From NCBI GenBank assembly GCA_964628195.1, contig CAZVPF010000002.1, positions 62,001-126,000 on the forward strand: a stretch of DNA of 64,000 nt. Reading direction: 5' to 3'. This DNA comes from CAZVPF01 sp964628195. GTDB lineage: Bacteria > Planctomycetota > Phycisphaerae > Sedimentisphaerales > Anaerohalosphaeraceae. Position numbers and translations under genes: made by a program. Under the pieces are notes generated by a model. That model worked only from the letters and a program-made list of their open reading frames with translations. It did no database searches and was not told the origin of the DNA. Shown here in pieces: positions 44,810-53,296 of the stretch (position 1 is its first letter; the number at the start of each line of letters is the position of its first letter).

Positions 44810-45370
44810 ATGATAAGGCTGATAATTGGTGCGGCAATCGGCGCCGCTTTGGGTGCGATGACGGGTTACTTCGGCAAATGCACGGGTGGGGCTTGTCCTC
44901 TTACCGCCAACCCGATGCGCGGCAGTATGTACGGAATGTTCATTGGCATAATTATTAGCATGGCGTTTGGCCCTGGCAGCGTGGGAAGCGTCGACACCGA
45001 GAACATAAAACCGCTGACCGGCGGTGAACAGTTCGAGGCAAAAGTAAACTCCAGGGGCGTGGTTGTTGTGGACTTCTTCTCGCCAAGGTGCGGACCCTGC
45101 CTGAAGCTTATGCCCGTACTTGACGAAATTGCCGGCAGCTACGCAGGCAAAGCCGACATTTATAAACTCAACGTCATCGAGAACAATGCAATTGCCGCCA
45201 TGCACAATGTTTCAGCCGTCCCAACCGTCATTTTTTTCCATAACGGCAAAGAGGCAAGCAGGATAATTGGAAAAAAACCCGCATCAAGATACATAGAGAC
45301 AATTGATGAACTGTTGAACGAACAAACCGGCGAAAACGAACAAACCCAGGCACCCACAAATGAAACTTAG
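44810..45370 (+). CDS. DUF6132-like membrane domain fused to thioredoxin
   Basis: 186 residues. Residues 1-55 hold two glycine-rich helices around the motif C24-T-G-G-A-C29-P-L-T-A-N-P, characteristic of DUF6132. Residues 65-175 form a thioredoxin domain with R-C94-G-P-C97 (Arg replacing the usual Trp) and the cis-Pro loop SAVPTVIFF. The tail is Glu/Thr-rich. Which side of the membrane holds the thioredoxin domain is not certain. GGAG seven bases upstream. Last gene of the sigma-54 operon; the fusion suggests direct electron transfer between the membrane CX4C pair and the thioredoxin site. Confidence 0.82.
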   Translation: MIRLIIGAAIGAALGAMTGYFGKCTGGACPLTANPMRGSMYGMFIGIIISMAFGPGSVGSVDTENIKPLTGGEQFEAKVNSRGVVVVDFFSPRCGPCLKLMPVLDEIAGSYAGKADIYKLNVIENNAIAAMHNVSAVPTVIFFHNGKEASRIIGKKPASRYIETIDELLNEQTGENEQTQAPTNET

Positions 45371-45412
45371 ACGCCTTTTCGATCACAAATTTTGTATTTC
45401 TCCCGGTATTTC

Positions 45413-45440
45413 TTGCAAATAGCCTTCAAAGTGCTACAAT
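45413..45440 (+). promoter_or_regulatory. Sigma-70 type promoter of the acyltransferase-like gene
   Basis: TTGCAA at 45413-45418, 16-nt spacer, TACAAT at 45435-45440. Start site near 45447, 38 nt before the start codon. Confidence 0.55.
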
Positions 45441-45484
45441 ACGCTTCATTCCTTAGGGAAATGGGTTACCTTTTCTTCCTATAG

Positions 45485-46207
45485 ATGAACGCGGAGACTA
45501 TGAGCGAAAAAGCGAATAACATGCTCCCACTGACAAGGATTCAGAAACTTATCGGTGGGTATATGCAGCACTCGAAAGAAACAATGCCCTGCAGCTACAT
45601 GCTCGTGCGCGTTGATGTTACACAGATCGTCCGGATAAGAAAACCATACTGCAAGCGGGTAGGTTCCCGGGTGACAACAAACGATTTTTTCTTTTGCGCT
45701 ATAGCCCAGGCTATAAAAGATTTTCCGCTTATGGCAGGTGGAATTGACGAAGCGGGGGAGACGATCGATATTGCTTCACAGGCTGGTATAGGCTTCGCCG
45801 TTGCGGCGCCTCAGGGGCTTGTGGTTCCGGTTATAAAGGATGTCACCGGCGACTCCCTGCCGGAGATGGCGAAAAAAAGTGACACGCTCGTCAAAAAGGC
45901 CCGTGCCAATAAGCTCATGCCTGACGACTTTGACGGTGCAAGCGTAGTGATCAGCAGCCTCGGCATGTATAATATTTATTCTTTTTACGCTATTGCCCCA
46001 CCGGGTTCAAGCGGCATTATTTCTATGGGTAAGATAGACGAGCACGTTGTACCGATAGACGGCAGCTTCGTCAGCCGTAAGTTCATGACTCTCGGAATCG
46101 CCGCGGACAGGCGGTTTATCAGCGATATCTATGCCGCAAGGTTCATGAACCGGGTTAAAGAGTTTCTCGAAATACCCGAAAAACTTACCGGCGAGGTTTT
46201 CGATTGA
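45485..46207 (+). CDS. Stand-alone E2 acyltransferase domain with altered active site
   Basis: 240 residues that align with the catalytic domain of 2-oxoacid dehydrogenase E2 (dihydrolipoamide acyltransferase): LTRIQKLIGGYMQHSKETMP, VTTNDFFFCAIAQAI, GIGFAVAAPQGLVVPVIKD and FDGASVVISSLGMYNIYSF. There is no lipoyl or subunit-binding domain. The catalytic motif DHRxxDG reads D208-R-R-F-I-S-D214, so both the catalytic His and the Asp are replaced. Acyl transfer by the usual mechanism is therefore unlikely; a binding, structural or changed-chemistry role is possible. ATG 45485 lacks a clear site; ATG 45500 with GGAG is an alternative. No E1 or E3 gene nearby. Confidence 0.82.
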   Translation: MNAETMSEKANNMLPLTRIQKLIGGYMQHSKETMPCSYMLVRVDVTQIVRIRKPYCKRVGSRVTTNDFFFCAIAQAIKDFPLMAGGIDEAGETIDIASQAGIGFAVAAPQGLVVPVIKDVTGDSLPEMAKKSDTLVKKARANKLMPDDFDGASVVISSLGMYNIYSFYAIAPPGSSGIISMGKIDEHVVPIDGSFVSRKFMTLGIAADRRFISDIYAARFMNRVKEFLEIPEKLTGEVFD

Positions 46208-46230
46208 AACCCTTTCGCCCTGTTGCTTGC

Positions 46231-48570
46231 TCATTGCTCGTGGTAAAGAAGTTTCCATGAAATCACACCGTAAGGATGTGCTGGCCCTTCCATATACACC
46301 GGAAAATAATTGTCGGATTCATGCCGCTGACGGTGCAGTATGCGTAGTTTGTGCATTCCTTCTTCAAGCGGAAGCTCTTTGCAGATAAGGTGATGGTTGT
46401 TGACAATATGCGCAGCAACCCTGCCGTCAATAAATATTTTTGTTTCCATCAGCTTGTTGTTCGAGTAGACCTGGAAATTATATAGACCGCTCTTTTCGAT
46501 TTTTACATAACCGTTCGCCTCGAAAGCCTGCTGAGGGTTCTTAACGGCATAGGATATCTGGGTGGTGCTGCCCACAGTGGTTTCGGCATCGGCCTTGAGC
46601 TTCGAAAAGTCCGGCAATTCGTCGAACACTCCCTCGACAGCCGACACTTTCAATCCCTTTTTAAGCTCACCTGCGGTCCTGGCGGCCTTTATCAGTTCAT
46701 CGTCGCTTACCTTCCGGAAAAGGCATGAAACAACATCACTTTTTTCGTTACCTTTATAAGCGACGGCCTTGAACAGGCGGCTGTCGGAAACAGTAACAGG
46801 CCCGGAATATTTTTGCGAGTTCTTATCCGGCTCTGAACCGTCGGTTGTGAAGTAAATAACTTCCGCTTGTGAAATAGCAGCAAGCCTGACCTCCTGTGAA
46901 CCAATGAAAGTGCCTCCGAATGGTTCAATAACCGGCGTCCATGCCTTTTTCGAGCCTGAACCGGGTTTTTCCACGACCAGAACTCCCCACGGATCGAGCC
47001 CCGGCACTTTAAGCAGGTTCCCCCCGCCCCGCGCCAGAACATGCGTTTCCACAAGCAGCGAAAAGTCATTGCAAGCCTGCGACTGTTCATGAACTGCGGC
47101 ATTATAAGGTTTCGGGGTCAGTAAAGTTACCTTTAAGTCATCGTTCCCTGAGAAAAACCGCTTCGGGTTGAGTATGACCCCCGCTGGTCTCATGTCATCC
47201 GACCAGTTCACAAGGTGTATCACAACAGGCGCATCCGCTTTACCCGGCTGCGCCCGAACGACGGCGGTAACTTCGATGTCCTGGTGAACAATAACAGGTG
47301 CTTTCTCGGCAGTTTCATGTATACCGTGCCCGTATGCCCCGACTATTTCATAATCGTCGAAGTACCATGCCGCGCCTCGAATAAAACCGCTCAGGTCCGC
47401 ATATTGCGAGGGCTTCCCGTAATATCTTTTAGAGCCTTCCGGTGTCGAATAAAGGTAATTATCCCAGGGCATCATAGCCTGTCCCCCGCAAGCGTATACA
47501 AACGCGATAAACCTCCGAATATTCGGCTCATCCTCCGGAATGCGAAGAGTATGCCCCTTTATCATCGTAAAAACCTGTGCCTTTTTCAGCTCGATTATCT
47601 CAAGAAGTGTCTTATATATCTTTTCAGGCTGCAGATTGCGGACATTGAATTCCCCGATCCCGTAATCATACACATTCCGGTGATAGAAAGGCCATCGACC
47701 GCTGCCGTTGTTCATCGAAAGCGTAACTTTGCCGTATTTTTCTTCGAGCCTCTTTCTTACCTCCTCCATACAGTTCTGCACCGCCTCCTCCTGGAACCGT
47801 ATAAACTGTTTTTTAAGCCCGTAGTTCCATTTCTTGTCCTGCATTGAGTGATCGCCCACCGCAGCCCCGAGTTTTTCCAGGTGTCCCTTTAAATTGAAAC
47901 TTTCCAGGGTCTCGATTCCCATCGTTTTCAGTTCGGCTTCGGAAAACTTTTTCCGCCGAAGATAATCCGTAAACCCCTCAACGCAGTATTCGCAAAAACA
48001 ACTGCCCCAGTTATAAGACACTGCATTCATATCCGGGTCGTCGATCTGTACGGAATTAACACCCATATCGAACCGCTGCGAAAGGATATTCACAAAACTG
48101 TCAACGGTTTTCGGGTGACTTGCGCATGTCGAGGTCGGCTGCGGCGTCCAAATACGCATCCAAGGCGGTGTTATGGGATTACCCTTGAGGTCTTTAACCG
48201 TGTTGTCAAGGTTGTCATTGCTCGCGTCGATGGAGCATATCGCGTTGCCGAACTTACAGCCCTGCTCGCTGATTTTTTCTAAAAAGCTGCTGTCGGAGTC
48301 TTTCTTTACTTCCAGCCTGTCAAAATGAAAATAAGTCCACTCCAGCCGTGTTACATGAAAAGCCTTAACCATTTTCACGGTGTCATAGGGGTCATCCGGA
48401 CCTGATGGGTGAATGTGAAGGGATCGCATTAATACATCGCTGTATTTGGGTGCGCCTTGCGGCATGACTCTCTTTTGAGCGATCTCATGCACTTTCGACA
48501 ATGTTTCGCCAAAGCACAAATAACCTGGAACAAGAAGGAACAATACATTTAACAACACTGACTTTCTCAT
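46231..48570 (-). CDS. Secreted glycosidase-like protein with chitobiase C-terminal and PA14-like domains
   Basis: 779 residues with a signal peptide (RKSVLLNVLFLLVPGYLCFG). Residues about 30-430 look like a TIM-barrel glycoside hydrolase of uncertain family; the CFCEYC motif at ~200 resembles the metal-binding cysteine cluster seen in GH42-like barrels. Then a beta-sandwich region, a CHB_HEX_C_1-type domain (about 560-640, IYFTTDGSEPDKNSQKYSGP) and a PA14-like carbohydrate-binding domain near the end (SGLYNFQVYSNNKLMETKIFIDG). AGAGG before ATG 48570 sets the start. The substrate is unknown; the layout suggests polysaccharide or glycoprotein degradation outside the cell. Confidence 0.8.
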   Translation of the reverse strand: MRKSVLLNVLFLLVPGYLCFGETLSKVHEIAQKRVMPQGAPKYSDVLMRSLHIHPSGPDDPYDTVKMVKAFHVTRLEWTYFHFDRLEVKKDSDSSFLEKISEQGCKFGNAICSIDASNDNLDNTVKDLKGNPITPPWMRIWTPQPTSTCASHPKTVDSFVNILSQRFDMGVNSVQIDDPDMNAVSYNWGSCFCEYCVEGFTDYLRRKKFSEAELKTMGIETLESFNLKGHLEKLGAAVGDHSMQDKKWNYGLKKQFIRFQEEAVQNCMEEVRKRLEEKYGKVTLSMNNGSGRWPFYHRNVYDYGIGEFNVRNLQPEKIYKTLLEIIELKKAQVFTMIKGHTLRIPEDEPNIRRFIAFVYACGGQAMMPWDNYLYSTPEGSKRYYGKPSQYADLSGFIRGAAWYFDDYEIVGAYGHGIHETAEKAPVIVHQDIEVTAVVRAQPGKADAPVVIHLVNWSDDMRPAGVILNPKRFFSGNDDLKVTLLTPKPYNAAVHEQSQACNDFSLLVETHVLARGGGNLLKVPGLDPWGVLVVEKPGSGSKKAWTPVIEPFGGTFIGSQEVRLAAISQAEVIYFTTDGSEPDKNSQKYSGPVTVSDSRLFKAVAYKGNEKSDVVSCLFRKVSDDELIKAARTAGELKKGLKVSAVEGVFDELPDFSKLKADAETTVGSTTQISYAVKNPQQAFEANGYVKIEKSGLYNFQVYSNNKLMETKIFIDGRVAAHIVNNHHLICKELPLEEGMHKLRILHRQRHESDNYFPVYMEGPAHPYGVISWKLLYHEQ

Positions 48571-48672
48571 GTTTAAGCCTCTCACTCTAATTGTTCTCAA
48601 AGAAAAACTTCCAGATACCCTGCGAATACTTTAAATTTTTATGGGGATTTTTCTTTATAATCAAATTTTTAA

Positions 48673-48701
48673 TTGACAAAGGCAAGTGAAGTGACGATAA
48701 T
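48673..48701 (+). promoter_or_regulatory. Candidate promoter pointing antisense into the ParA-like gene
   Basis: TTGACA (48673-48678), 17-nt spacer, GATAAT (48696-48701) on the plus strand. No plus-strand gene follows, so transcription would run antisense to parA. Could be chance in AT-rich sequence. Confidence 0.35.
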
Positions 48702-48703
48702 TA

Positions 48704-49690
48704 TCAATGGTATTGATTTTCAATATCAGGCTGCCTTAAATTTTCATCCACAGGGCAGCCTTCTTTATTTTCATCTTCAAGTGTTTCAATGTCTTTTTGT
48801 TCAGCGGCATCCCGACCGGCGATTTCAGTTTCCGGTAAAGAAGTTTCTGTGTTTTCGCTCAGGGATTTACTGCTTTGTGTGTTATTCGCATTGCTATTGC
48901 TGTAAAAACCGGAATCTATAAATTTGGCGACCTGCATATAATCAGCTGCGCCGTTGCAGTTGGGTTCATACTCAAAAATGGTCGTGCCGTGACTTGGCGC
49001 CTCGGCGAGCTTTATATTCCTGCGTACCTGCGTGGGAATTATTCTCGCGTTTGACCAGGGCAGGCCGGAATCTTTCGCGGAACCAAGAAATTTATCAATA
49101 TCTGCAAGAACCTCGCCGGAAAGCGATGTCCTGCTGTCGTACATGCACATGAGTATCGCCGAAACTTTCAACTGCGGGTTAATACGTGATGAAACAAGAG
49201 AGATGGTCTGAAGCAGCTTGCCGAAACCCTGAAGCGCCAGAAAATGCGGCTGAACAGGAATAATAACATCCTCTACGCATGCAAGGGCATTCAGAGAAAG
49301 CAGCCCAAGCGAAGGCGGACAGTCGATAATTACATAATCAAGCTCAATCGAACTTTCCTTCAGCGCATAAGACAGGATAGTCTCCCTGCCGACAACAGAA
49401 ACAAGCTCACTTTCGGCACCGACAAGATCGATATTTGACCCCAAAAGCCATAGATTTTCCCTCACAGCCTTAAGCGATTCGTCGAAATCCGCTGATTGGG
49501 TAAGAACATTATATGTCCCGTCACCGTTTTGCTCAGGGTCCACACCGAAATGTATCGTAAGGTGCGCCTGCGGGTCCATGTCGATAACAGCCGTTTTTCT
49601 CCCCATTCCCGCCAAAGCAGCCGAAACATTCGCGACCGTGGTAGTCTTGCCAACTCCGCCTTTTTGATTTAGAACCGCTATTTTTTTCAA
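48704..49690 (-). CDS. ParA/Soj-like partition ATPase
   Basis: 328-residue P-loop ATPase of the ParA/MinD family: deviant Walker A KGGVGKTTT, A-prime motif DMDPQAHLT, Walker B VIIDCPPSLGLLS. Such proteins segregate chromosomes, plasmids or protein clusters on the nucleoid. No parB is adjacent. Residues beyond about 255 form an acidic, low-complexity tail of ~75 residues, unusual for chromosomal Soj. The likely start is TTG 49690, with GGTGA four bases upstream and the nusB stop just before it; GTG 49711 would overlap nusB. Confidence 0.9.
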   Translation of the reverse strand: MKKIAVLNQKGGVGKTTTVANVSAALAGMGRKTAVIDMDPQAHLTIHFGVDPEQNGDGTYNVLTQSADFDESLKAVRENLWLLGSNIDLVGAESELVSVVGRETILSYALKESSIELDYVIIDCPPSLGLLSLNALACVEDVIIPVQPHFLALQGFGKLLQTISLVSSRINPQLKVSAILMCMYDSRTSLSGEVLADIDKFLGSAKDSGLPWSNARIIPTQVRRNIKLAEAPSHGTTIFEYEPNCNGAADYMQVAKFIDSGFYSNSNANNTQSSKSLSENTETSLPETEIAGRDAAEQKDIETLEDENKEGCPVDENLRQPDIENQYH

Positions 49691-49694
49691 AACA

Positions 49695-50108
49695 TCACCG
49701 CCCGCTGTCACTTCTTTTTAAAATCGCGTCCAGAACACCATTTACAAACCTCGACGACTGCTGGCTCGAATATTTTTTTGCAAGCTCAATAGCTTCGTTT
49801 ATAACAACCTTGCCCGGAATATCCTCACAGAAAAGAAGCTGAAAAGCAGCCAGCCGTAAAATGCTTTTATCTACAAGCGAAAGTCTCGAAAGCTGCCATT
49901 TAATCGCGGCCTGCTGTATTATCTCGTCACACTTATCACGATTCCGCCAGCACTGCTGCGTCCAGTTTTTAGCCATGTCCACAACAAGTTTATCGTCCTC
50001 GTTCTCCCTGAAAAAGATGTCTATGGACCTCAAAAGGTCGTCGCCCTGTACGTCAAGCTGATACAAAGCCTGCATCACAAGTTCTCTTGCACGCGTTCTT
50101 CTGTCCAC
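49695..50108 (-). CDS. nusB: Transcription antitermination factor NusB
   Basis: 137-residue all-helical RNA-binding protein that, with NusE/S10, binds boxA of rRNA leaders. Signatures: RTRARELVMQALYQLDVQGDD, KSILRLAAFQLLFCEDIPGKVVINEAIELAKKYSSQQSSRFVNGVLDAI. It follows ribH by 34 nt, the common ribH-nusB pairing, and precedes the ParA-like gene with four bases between. Confidence 0.96.
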   Translation of the reverse strand: MDRRTRARELVMQALYQLDVQGDDLLRSIDIFFRENEDDKLVVDMAKNWTQQCWRNRDKCDEIIQQAAIKWQLSRLSLVDKSILRLAAFQLLFCEDIPGKVVINEAIELAKKYSSQQSSRFVNGVLDAILKRSDSGR

Positions 50109-50142
50109 AGAATCTTCCCTGAAAATCGGCTGATAAAGAGCG

Positions 50143-50607
50143 TTATATCTGAGCCATTAGGTTCGCCATTTCGATGGCGTTTATAGCTGCCGATGCGCCG
50201 GCGTTGCCGTGCTTAGTTCCGGCCCTCTCGACGGCCTGCTCGATTGTCTCACATGTAAGCACCCCGAAAACAGCGGGCACACCCGTGTCATAGTTTACCT
50301 GCGAAATACCCGATGAAACCTGCCTGCAAACGTAATCGTAATGTGAAGTGCTGCCCCGGATGACAGCCCCCAGGCAGATAACGGCGTTGTATTTACCAGA
50401 CTGCGCGAGCTTCTTGGCTGTCAGCGTTATCTCCACCGAACCGGGAACCCATACCACGGTAATCTGCTCGTCCGATGCACCATGCCTTTGCAGGGCGTCA
50501 ATCGCGCCTCCGAGCAGTTTAGAGGTAATAAACTCGTTAAAACGGCTGACCACAATCGCGTATTTGAAATCGCCTGCGGTTAAATTAGCTTTAATCTCGT
50601 TGATCAT
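50143..50607 (-). CDS. ribH: 6,7-dimethyl-8-ribityllumazine synthase
   Basis: Penultimate enzyme of riboflavin synthesis. The 154-residue protein has FKYAIVVSRFNEFITSKLLGGA, the VWVPGSVEIT segment, AVICLGAVIRGSTSHYDYV (phosphate/substrate loop) and GVLTCETIEQAVERAGTKHGNAG (with the catalytic His region). GGAG seven bases before ATG 50607 fixes the start. No FMN riboswitch is visible upstream. Confidence 0.96.
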   Translation of the reverse strand: MINEIKANLTAGDFKYAIVVSRFNEFITSKLLGGAIDALQRHGASDEQITVVWVPGSVEITLTAKKLAQSGKYNAVICLGAVIRGSTSHYDYVCRQVSSGISQVNYDTGVPAVFGVLTCETIEQAVERAGTKHGNAGASAAINAIEMANLMAQI

Positions 50608-50900
50608 TTTATGACTCCGGTTCGACAACACCTGTTTCGCCAGGCCTTTATAAGACCTGAAACGACCAATCTATATTATTGCTCAATAAAAAAATATTTC
50701 AATTCAATTAAACACCATATAAATACTGGTTTTCAGGTATTTTACGGACTTAAAAGACGAATTACCAGCATTTTTTTAATAAACACTAACACGAATCAAA
50801 AAGCGTCGAAGTCACCCCGTTTTAGTGCCGATATATTTTCCGTATGCGGGAGAAAAGTTCACCCTAAGGCAGAAAAGTTAAGTTTTTCAACGGGTACAGT
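50608..50900. other. Intergenic region between ribH and the TPR gene
   Basis: 293 nt between divergent genes, AT-rich. On the minus strand a hairpin (CAGG/CCTG with TTTC/GAAA flanks) lies at about 50634-50662 in the likely ribH leader; it does not resemble an FMN riboswitch. No further gene or clear promoter was identified. Confidence 0.4.
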
Positions 50901-52319
50901 ATGTTTGACGCAATGGATTTTAACGGATGGGACGAAGCAGAAGAAAAGGCAATGGCAGCCTATGAGCTCTATGAACAGGGCGAAATGGCACCTGCACTTG
51001 CCTATCTTGAGCAGGCTATACAAATTAACCCCGATAATAGCGCATGGCACTTCAATGCGGGACTCACACTTGATGCCCTTAACAGGTTTGAGGACGCCAT
51101 AGAGTCTTATAAAAAGGCTCTGGTCCATACTCCTGACGATCCTGAAATTCTAAATTCTCTTGCCGTTGATTATACACGTATAGGAATGTACGACCTGGCC
51201 CTTGATACTTTCGAGAATGTAGAAAAACTTTATCCAGATTTCGAGCCATGCTACTGCAACCGTATAATTACCTATACCGAGCTTGAAAAGCATGATAAAG
51301 CCGAGGAAATGTTCTACCTGGCCCAGCAGATTAACCCGGACTGCCCGATATGCTTCTATAATATAGGTAATTCGCTTTTTTCACGGCAGCAATACGATAA
51401 GGCAATATGGTGCTGGCAAAAAACCTCCATCCTGGAGCCAACACATCCACAAATTAATTACAGAATAGCCCAGGCCCACTGGGCAAACGGAAATTCAGAA
51501 AAGGCAAGAACGCATTTTTTGAACGAGCTAAGACAAAATCCGGGCGATACTGATGTGATACTTGATTATGGGATGTTCCTCCTCGAAAGCGGTGAAACTG
51601 ACCAGGCCAAAGAGAAGTTTAACCGCATTCTTGAACTCAATCCTGAATCTGCAACAGCCTGTTTTTATCTGGCTGAACTTGCCCTTAATGAAGGGGACAC
51701 CGCTTGCAGCGAGAGACTTTACAGGGAGGCGATATCAAAAAATTTCAATCTGCCCGGCCCAAGATACAGGCTCGGAGAGATTGCTTATAAAAAGGGTAAC
51801 CCGGAAAAAGCCATCGAATACCTCAAGTCCGAGTGCGAGCTTAATGTTGAAAACCCGGATGTCCTGCTCGCCATGGGCTCGCTTTTCCTCGAAATGGGAG
51901 AGAATGACTTTTCCACGGACTGCTTCTTGAGGGTTGTAGATGCCAATCCGCGAAACAGTGAAGCTTTTTATCATATAGGCACATCACTCGCAAGAAAAGG
52001 CGACCGGCAGGGGGCACTTCAGTTCTTTGAGCATGTTCTTTCACTTGATCCGCAAAACGCAAGGGCCTTAAAGGATGTGGCATGTCTTTATTATGACGAA
52101 AAACAGTTCGTTCTCGCCGCGAAAATGGTAAAGGACGCGATAAAAGCCAAACCCGAAGACGTCGAACTCAAAAAGCTCCTCAAGGCGATAAAGCTTAAGA
52201 GGCTTGCGAAGAAGATGCAAAACCTCGTCTATTCCATCCCGTTTTATAAATGCCGTTTGAGTTACGAAAAGCAGCGATGCAGGGTCCTAAAGGCCATGAA
52301 CAAGGCCAAAGACAAATAG
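50901..52319 (+). CDS. Tetratricopeptide repeat protein
   Basis: 472 residues composed almost wholly of TPR units, about twelve, from residue 15 to 435 (for example AWHFNAGLTLDALNRFEDAIESYKKAL and NSEAFYHIGTSLARKGDRQGALQFFEHVL). The C-terminal ~35 residues are basic and cysteine-containing. No signal peptide or enzyme domain, so a cytoplasmic scaffold is likely. Several cysteines lie in one mid-protein helix region (CYCNR, CPICF). The start has only a weak site. Partner unknown. Confidence 0.85.
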   Translation: MFDAMDFNGWDEAEEKAMAAYELYEQGEMAPALAYLEQAIQINPDNSAWHFNAGLTLDALNRFEDAIESYKKALVHTPDDPEILNSLAVDYTRIGMYDLALDTFENVEKLYPDFEPCYCNRIITYTELEKHDKAEEMFYLAQQINPDCPICFYNIGNSLFSRQQYDKAIWCWQKTSILEPTHPQINYRIAQAHWANGNSEKARTHFLNELRQNPGDTDVILDYGMFLLESGETDQAKEKFNRILELNPESATACFYLAELALNEGDTACSERLYREAISKNFNLPGPRYRLGEIAYKKGNPEKAIEYLKSECELNVENPDVLLAMGSLFLEMGENDFSTDCFLRVVDANPRNSEAFYHIGTSLARKGDRQGALQFFEHVLSLDPQNARALKDVACLYYDEKQFVLAAKMVKDAIKAKPEDVELKKLLKAIKLKRLAKKMQNLVYSIPFYKCRLSYEKQRCRVLKAMNKAKDK

Positions 52320-52726
52320 CCGTCGCAACAAAGCCTCTTTGCTCATTAATTCTCTGCTTTACCCTCATTTAATCATGTTGGCTGTAATCACTCCTGAAAA
52401 ACGGTGTATTATAGGTCTTTTGTAATTTCTTTACCCATCTAAATTTGCCCACACCAGCCTTGATAAAGCTGATAATTCAAAAATTGTACTTGATAACAAC
52501 CATATTATGAGATAAAAAAATGGTACTGACAAAAACCCATTAGGTTGACGGATTCGACAATCAGTGTGCACTGACAGGGACGGAGTCTAAAAACGGTGTT
52601 TCGCATCAAAAATCACCTCTTTATTTCCACCCAAGTTCCATTTTACATGGATAATTTGTGGCCTTTGCAGTTAATTTCAATATTTCGGCAAGATTCGGGT
52701 ATGTTAGTATTCCAACAGGTATAGCT
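52320..52726. other. Intergenic region at the left edge of the glycan island
   Basis: About 400 AT-rich nt with no supported gene. The motif AAAAACGGTGT occurs twice (near 52397 and 52590). No terminator, promoter with proper spacing, attachment site or insertion-sequence end was recognised. Confidence 0.4.
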
Positions 52727-53296
52727 TTGTTAAGAATAAGATTTTTATTATTATCATTACTGCAGGCACTTACGGTTTTGTTTGTGATTTCGATCATTTT
52801 GTCCGCTTCCAAAGTTGACAATGTCTGGAGGAATTTATGGTCATCCAAATCCGATAAAGTGTTTCTCCGTACAAAGCATGGTGACATTGCGGCCCATAGT
52901 CTTTTTCTTAAAGATAAACTATTCCAAAGTGTAAATGAAAGTGTTACACTTTTATACCCCGAGCAGGTCAAAGAATTGAAAACAAGTGGAGTTTTGAACC
53001 CCGGGGATTACTTAGGTAAGTTCTGGGCGCCGATACCACAGGTGTATCTTTACCCGGCTTCGGTTGTGCGTAAATATTACAATTATAACTTGTCACCTGT
53101 TTTAGTAAAACAGTTGCTTAGCCGCGATCATTATGTTGAAAAGTTTAAGGACCGCAATTTTGTTGTGCTTAAAGAATCAAATGAAAACCAAGGCGATAAG
53201 TGGGCTCTGTTTGTCGGAGCATTGCAGGATGAGCAATACATATTCACTCTCCCTATAGAAAAAGGTCTGGCCCTTACTCGGGGTGACAGTAATTGA
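52727..53296 (+). CDS. Membrane-anchored protein of unknown function
   Basis: 189 residues if the TTG at 52727 (AGGT six bases upstream) is the start; the frame is open back to GTG 52658, which has no site. One N-terminal signal-anchor helix (LRIRFLLLSLLQALTVLFVISIILS) is followed by ~155 residues presumably outside the membrane. No known domain recognised. Its stop overlaps the start of the next gene (TTGA), so it is translationally coupled to the GT-C-like protein and may be its accessory subunit. Confidence 0.65.
   Translation: MLRIRFLLLSLLQALTVLFVISIILSASKVDNVWRNLWSSKSDKVFLRTKHGDIAAHSLFLKDKLFQSVNESVTLLYPEQVKELKTSGVLNPGDYLGKFWAPIPQVYLYPASVVRKYYNYNLSPVLVKQLLSRDHYVEKFKDRNFVVLKESNENQGDKWALFVGALQDEQYIFTLPIEKGLALTRGDSN

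Noticed and set aside
50608..50700. FMN riboswitch upstream of ribH
   Set aside because: None of the conserved RFN element sequences is present; only a simple hairpin is seen.
52395..52600. Repeated AAAAACGGTGT as a possible attachment site
   Set aside because: Only 11 bases, no integrase or tRNA nearby and nothing mobile between the copies.
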